Source: Fragilaria crotonensis
Taxonomy: Eukaryota > Bacillariophyta > Fragilariophyceae > Fragilariales > Fragilariaceae
Reading direction: 5' to 3'
Length of the DNA stretch: 21,398 bases
Assembly: GCA_022925895.1 (NCBI GenBank)
Contig: JAKSYS010000824.1
Location: 1 to 21,398 of the forward strand
Shown: positions 16,846-21,398 of the stretch, in pieces
Layout of the letters: the number at the start of each line of letters is the position of its first letter
Position numbering within the stretch: the first letter of the stretch is position 1
Program-made: the position numbers and the translations under genes
Notes under the pieces: generated by a model
The model's database searches: none
The model's input: only the letters and a program-made list of their open reading frames with translations
Told to the model about the DNA's origin: nothing

Positions 16846-18528
16846 ACACTCAAAAGATTTCGTCATCCCAATATCATTGTCTTGTACGGCTACAACTTCA
16901 AAGGCAGTGCCGGAGAGCAGTTTTTGGTGTTTGAATATGCAGCCAACGGCTCCCTCGACGCCTTTCTCAAGGACGAGAGCAAGCGAGCCGATCTTCCTGC
17001 AACTATGAGACTGTCAATCATGTACCAAGTGGCGAGAGCTGTGCACTTCTTGCACACTGGTGCAGCAGGTTTCAAAGTGTTTCACCGAGATATCAAGAGT
17101 GCAAACATTTGCCTGACCGAAGATTTTACACCGCGGCTCATTGATTGTGGGCTGGCAAAGTTTGTAGAGGACGAGCACAACGCTTTTCCGTCGGAGACGA
17201 TCGCAATTACTGGCTTAACGGGAGGCCCATTACTTGGAACCATTGGGTACGTGTGCCCAGAGTATTCCTCGAAGAAGACAGGAGGGATTAAGTGTGACTA
17301 TATTCCTGCCTATGATGTGTATTCCCTTGGCATTGTCATGGCTGAGCTAATTTTGGGCACTTGAATGGCCATCAACCAATGCCTCACAGAAGTACATCTT
17401 GAATGAGAAAACGCCTATCGTTGATGGATGGAAAAAGCTCAAGAATGATGCGGATAAAAGGTCACCTGGAATGCAGAAGCTCTGGAAGTTGTTTGCTTGA
17501 CTGCGATTGGGTGTATCACCCTTCCTCTAAAGAAAGGTTGAGCACAATCGATCTCCTTGACCTGCTGAAACATGCCATCACTATAAACGCAAGGAAATAA
17601 ACGTTGAGCAGACGAGTGAATGCGAGGTCCTTCCCCCAAAGCGTATCAGGGTTGATAATCTCACTTCCCTGCTACACGCGATCCGGTTGCAAGCTGGTAA
17701 AGGAACTCTGCGACAAAGGGTGCTAATCTCAGCTCCTGCATCACCTGCAACCGACGTGCCGTTTTGAAGTGTGGCGAGGGTCACGCACTGTGCGTCGACT
17801 GCATTGAGGAAGCGATTATGGACACCGGCGCCAATTATGACGTCCGATGCCTGATCGACGAATGCTCGAGCCAACCCTTCACGGACAAAGAACTTAGTAA
17901 GCACATGCATGTTAATGTGTGGACCTACCTCTTGAATAAGAGGACTCAACAAGGTTTCAACGATATCAATGATACGGTGAAAAAGTTGTCGTCTGTAATT
18001 GACCGCCACTTACCAGGGTGGGCGTTGCAGAATGCGAATGCGGAACAATTGAAGCTGTGCCCAACTGTCGTGGTGATCACTCCCAGCGCGGTTGATGGTC
18101 CGATAGATCTCAAAACGTGGTTCAAAAAGTTAGGGAAGCAGAAATACAACGTGGTCTTCTACTGCGAGCGCTCGGGTCAGCCAGGTCACGAGCCCTTTGA
18201 GATTTCGGTGAACAGAAAGTGGATGGTAACGGTTGCACCCTGGCTTCGGATTGCCATCAACATAGCAGCATCCTGGGACCCCAGCAAAATGTCGCCGGCC
18301 TTACTCAAAGAGTTTCCATTACCTGAGCATAGCAAAGAGATGAAGGATTTAATCGATAAGTTGGGAAAGGAAGAAAACAATGGTCAACTGCAGACCTTGC
18401 AGGGAGGTGCGTTGGAAGCGATTGGAAAAATGGCCAACAAGGAGGAGAATAAGAAGAAGTGGCGCGATGAGATGGAACCAGTTGTCGGTGACAACGGACG
18501 GACGATGTGGGTAAAAAAACGATTGTAG

Positions 18529-19098
18529 GAGTTGGGGGGTCCTTGCGTCCATTGGTGTGAAGTGTGAACAAGGTGGTACCGGTATACTACGGTACAAGTA
18601 CTTGTACTAGTGCTCCAGTACCCTGGTATGCACGAGCGAAATACGGTGTTCGAGTACTGTGTGAAGTGGTCGACCGGCGAGACGCTATGATGGACATTGA
18701 CATGCAAGTTCACGTTCATACATGTAACAGCTACATGTTCAGGATTTAGTGTTAACGAGTAAAACATGTGTCAGACATTGTTATCGTGAGCATTCACGTT
18801 TGGAGGACTGATCGCACTCTTTACTGTATCGAGTCAGGACCCGGGGACTTGGTGTTGTTGATAGATGAATGAGAGAGAGAAAGATGATATAGTCAAAAAT
18901 GGCGTGGCACACGAATTCACCAGCAAGCAGGAAGTCGATGACGAAAGAAACGAGCGAGCAGGGTGATACATTCACTCCAAAGAAGGGCGTTAGCACTTCG
19001 TCACACCCTCGAAGGTCCAGCAGGAGTGCCGACTAAATGTACCTGATACCCTTGAGTGTATGAGAGTGTCTTGAATCAACTATTCACGTACAGGCACC
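18529..19098 (+). repeat. 3' flank of ANK-K III, shared with other copies
   Basis: This begins right after the ANK-K stop. A GTAC-rich cluster at 18570-18625 is followed by blocks matching 2300-2372 (GCACGAGCGAAATACGG), 6920-7050 (AGGATTTAGTGTTAACGA; GGAGGACTGATCGCACTC) and 180-420 (CCGGGGACTTGGTG; CACACCCTCGAAGG). It is the only copy in which the whole flank can be read from the ANK-K stop to family X, so it serves as the reference for the broken copies. No gene is visible. Confidence 0.6.
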
Positions 19099-19720
19099 AT
19101 GGGCGTCACATGGTTTAACCCTCAAGGCGAGGGGTGCAACCCACGGTGGCTCCCAACCCGAAGGATGATATTCGCAATCGCTCGGAATCCTAAGGACGAC
19201 GCACAACCGGCGATGGATGTTTATCGTCGGAGTTCGTCGGAGTTGTTTACGGCCATTACCACGATTTCAAGGTTGATCCACCAGTAGATCGGGTTCTGGC
19301 GAAGTCTATCCCGTTATCATGGACTCAGCGCGCGTTGAATTCCTCATTGTTGGTTGTCGTTGCTTACAGGTCGGCGAGTTGGTGGCAATTGGTGGATCGG
19401 ACCGGTGGACCAGTTGTAGCCTTGATCAGTTCAATGGCGGCTTCTCTTTTTGGTGTTACTTTGAAACAAGAGCAGTCGCTATGGTTACCCAACATGAAAA
19501 TCATGAAAGTTGCCGCCGCAGTGGAACAGGGGAATCCATGGTCGAGGGTTTATACTGTCCTCTGCTGGGTTGGCCAAGCATCTTGTGTTACTATCAAGTT
19601 TGCACGGATAATCCCGTGTCTCCCATCCACAGTATGCCCCCACTTCTGTGCTCCCAAATGGTGTAGATCGGAGGATCTACGCAGGTTGCTTCGGGGTGGG
19701 GTCTTGCCATGGTAGTTGAA
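19099..19720 (+). pseudogene. Family X, third copy (unrecognised)
   Basis: It opens with ATGGGCGTCACATGGTTTAA, shared with 10272. A first frame runs 19099-19287 (WLPTRRMIFAIARNPKDDAQ) and a second, overlapping frame runs from about 19218 to 19715 without a stop (YGHYHDFKVDPPVDRVLAKS; SMAASLFGVTLKQEQSLWLP). The second part matches 7370-7600. The conserved blocks indicate a former gene or mobile sequence on the plus strand, but no motif identifies it. Antisense frames in the same interval are not conserved in the 7220-7660 copy. Confidence 0.35.
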
Positions 19721-19761
19721 GCAAACAATGCGCCGAGAAGCCAAGTCGAAAAGACTGAGCC

Positions 19762-19959
19762 ATGAAAACAAGGGAACAGCCCGTGATAACAAAGATACTT
19801 CAAGATGCTGCCCATGCTGACATCCTGGCATGCCACAAGTCTCTGGGCGATCGCTCCAATGATCGCGGAAAGGGAAATGCAAAGCAAACGGTGTTGCAAA
19901 TGAGAATTAATCTGAATAGTGTTGCAAATGAGAACATATATGAATTGTGTCAGCCCTAA
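19762..19959 (+). CDS. Small unrecognised ORF, right copy
   Basis: A 65-codon frame. Its last 40 or so residues (GDRSNDRGKGNAKQTVLQMR to ELCQP) are shared with 2297-2536, with four visible residue changes and the same stop. It lies 160 bp before the secreted-peptide remnant. It may be untranslated leader, and no domain is recognisable. Confidence 0.2.
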   Translation: MKTREQPVITKILQDAAHADILACHKSLGDRSNDRGKGNAKQTVLQMRINLNSVANENIYELCQP

Positions 19960-20907
19960 GCGAACGTGGAAGGAACTACCAGTGCCTTGTCATTTCGACT
20001 AGAGCATGTTCTTTACATCCGACTTCTCATGACATGCGAAGCCACAGCATGACCAAAAGCGAACTTCGACAGCGATACCTTTTCAACTTTGACTTTCCTC
20101 TCACACGAAATAAAATAAAATGAGCTGCCATTTGTTGATGAAATCAGCCTTCCTCGCCGTTGTTCTTCTCCTTTTTGCCTTGCAGGCTTCTGCTGATGAT
20201 CACCAGCACCGCCTTCTTCGTGGCGGAAGTACCTGGTAGTGATCAAACTCCTGTCGCGATGGATCAAGGTTCTGCCATCAGCACTGGTGAGGAATCAAAC
20301 CTGCTCGCCAACTTGCATTGAAAAGCAAGTCTAAAATTAGTCCTCAAACCACAACCGAACCTCCCATGACGAAGAAACCCAACAATGCCGGCGGGACTCG
20401 TGTTCTAATGTCCGCCGCCGCTGTTCCGCTCCACCATGAATAATGGTAGAATGGTTGATTGCGGATGTTGTTGATGACGATGATGATGGTTCTCATGTTG
20501 TTAGCACATGATGTAAACCACAATGCTTGGTCTACGATCAATAAGACCGATTGTCCTGTTGTAGGGCACAAGTACGTCGAAGCACACTTGGCCACCGGGA
20601 CATTCACTTTGGGACTGTATTCCATCGAGAAGGGGGCGACGCTGCAAAACTGTCCAGTAAACTCCAAAACCCGCCAATTGGGTCCCGCACAAATGGTGTC
20701 CGCATGATTATCAATCTCGTGTCGGCCAACTTGCCCTTCATGGACAGTGGGGTGTTGAGTCAGGGTAGTGCTGGCTGTCTTTCTCATGCTGGAGATGACT
20801 GGCATCGCCGCACGTTTACCAGCACCGCCCTCCGCGTGTCAGGTACTATACGCGCCACGGCCAAAATTACGGCCGTTTTGAGACCCACGTTCTGAAACTG
20901 TCGTGAT
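19800..20907 (+). repeat. Segmental duplication, right copy (pair 2380-3476)
   Basis: Near-identical partner of 2380-3476. Visible differences are a 2-bp indel near 19842, a 7-bp insertion at 20231-20237 and scattered substitutions. On the right side the retroelement runs on past 20907 without interruption, so this copy preserves the original junction and the left copy is the truncated derivative. Confidence 0.9.
20120..20239 (+). pseudogene. Secreted-protein gene copy, truncated by a 7-bp insertion
   Basis: Same start context and signal peptide as 2696 (MSCHLLMKSAFLAVVLLLFA). After HRLLRGGST a 7-bp insertion (ACCTGGT class) absent from the left copy shifts the frame and gives a stop at 20237-20239, leaving 39 residues, barely more than the signal peptide. 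Sequence beyond the stop still matches the left copy through the ALKSKSKIS linker region. The insertion creates an AGTACCTGGTAGT word like those in the GTAC-rich spacers. Confidence 0.7.
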
Positions 20908-21398
20908 AATGGTAGACTGGTCGCCTACCTGTGAATTAGCGTCGTCAGCACCGTTGGTGGATGTACGATCTGTCACTTGTGCGGCGCTAGTGTTTCGCGC
21001 ATCGCCCTGCTGACCGGCGGCAGATTGACTTCCACGACCTGGGTTTCTGCCGTCACGGCCGCGTCCGGCGTTGTTACGTTGTTGGATGACGTACGACCGG
21101 GCTTGTCCGAGTCGTTCCCATTCCTCTGATGTGAAACTTCGGTTGACGTCAGTTACGTCAACGTTGTTGATTCGCACGCGGCGACCATCACGACCTCGCC
21201 CAGCGTGACCAGCATCACGGCCGCGTCCACCGCGACCTCTATAGTCGGCTCCGAATCGACCACCACGTCTGAATCGACCTCTGCCACCGCTCTGCTGGGA
21301 GTCAATGGCACTGACGTATCGTCGCTTTCCTGCAGCATGTCGTGCTGCATAATCCAGCTGTGCAGCGGAGTGAATATTAGCAATCAGGCCAGACAGGA
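20344..21398 (-). pseudogene. Copia-like retrotransposon Gag-Pol, partial (Gag C-terminus, protease)
   Basis: One frame is open on the minus strand from the window edge at 21398 down to 20344, apart from a single TGA at 20841-20839. First comes a nucleic-acid-binding Gag tail of RGG boxes (GGRGRFRRGGRFG; RGRGGRGRDAGHAGRGRDG), then FTSEEWERLGQARSYVIQQR, a low-complexity linker, VSERGSQNGR and FGRGAYST, the stop, and then the retropepsin-like region EIDNHADTICAGPNWRVLEF. This order and wording is that of diatom Ty1/copia-type elements. Integrase and reverse transcriptase would follow but are missing: element sequence ends near 20440-20480, next to the secreted-gene tail. The 5' end and LTR lie outside the window. 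Without a typical start here, the first residue is unknown. Confidence 0.85.

Larger units (their letters stand above)
14638..18528 (+). pseudogene. ANK-K copy III: expanded ankyrin array + Pelle-like kinase + RING1-like finger
   Basis: This is the most complete member of the family. The start ATG at 14638 opens MPLSANDVALIFNAFHGNLN. About 17 ankyrin repeats follow (14754-16470), then a linker and a kinase: GSGAYGNVF at 16606-16632, ALKMIKL, HPNIIVLYGYN, HRDIKSANICL from 17083, DCG in place of DFG at 17143-17151, GTIGYVCPEY near 17236-17265, and DVYSLGIVMAELILG. The RING1-like finger has cysteines from 17737 to 17865, and the C-terminal domain ends VVGDNGRTMWVKKRL at the stop 18526-18528. Frames break near 14710 (+2), 15003 (-1), 15704 (-1), 17360 (-1) and several times at 17460-17735. 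The rest is open over long stretches (15011-15775; 15709-17364 after splicing; 17764-18528). It is probably a young pseudogene, or a gene damaged by assembly indels. Confidence 0.85.

Noticed and set aside
17695-17730. A 36-nt intron (GTAAAG to CTCAG) before the RING1-like finger of copy III
   Set aside because: Copy II has continuous coding sequence at this place without splice sites, and the surrounding copy III stretch has several frameshifts, so a frameshift explains the stop better.
1-21398. tRNA, rRNA or other structured RNA genes
   Set aside because: No tRNA B-box with matching arms or rRNA-like stretch was noticed while reading; a covariance-model scan was not possible.

Overview
The window looks like nuclear DNA of a stramenopile, most likely a diatom. 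The evidence is a Gag-Pol open reading frame of the copia-like type common in diatoms, a spliced ankyrin-kinase gene with an intron of about 100 nt (GTACGT donor, CTAAC branch site), many GTAC-rich spacers, and no bacterial gene organisation. Species and chromosome cannot be told from the sequence.

The region is a rearranged array of duplicated and mostly decayed genes. One family dominates: a multidomain protein with N-terminal ankyrin repeats, a Pelle/IRAK-like protein kinase, a RING1-like zinc finger and a conserved C-terminal domain, called here ANK-K. It is present as a 3' fragment (I, 1505-2290), a short copy with about 7 ankyrin repeats (II, 3894-6741) and a long copy with about 17 (III, 14638-18528). 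All three carry frameshifts. The 3' flank of the gene is duplicated too (1-480, 2291-2372, 6742-7220, 18529-19098), so the window starts in the flank of a further, unseen copy.

Between the ANK-K copies lie two broken copies of the shikimate enzyme EPSP synthase (730-1500 and 12383-13150). The first is joined directly to the RING1-like region of ANK-K I. Copies of an unrecognised sequence, family X, also recur (about 480-600, 7220-7660, 10272-12130 with an interruption, 19099-19720).

A better preserved duplication of about 1.1 kb (2380-3476 and 19800-20907) holds a small secreted-protein gene and, on the minus strand, a piece of a copia-like retroelement. At the right edge this element continues upstream into an RGG-rich Gag region to the window end.

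Mobile and repeat DNA: a 780-bp element with perfect 35-bp terminal inverted repeats (9336-10115); a 1.54-kb insertion between 15-bp direct repeats (10316-11889) carrying 15 copies of a 60-bp repeat inside a long open frame; and a 206-bp foldback (13966-14171). The stretch 7660-9335 has no gene I can name.

Taken together this is a fast-evolving receptor-like gene cluster built by repeated duplication, recombination and transposon insertion. No complete, uninterrupted copy of ANK-K or EPSP synthase is visible. Whether every frameshift is real decay or some are assembly indels cannot be settled from the sequence alone.
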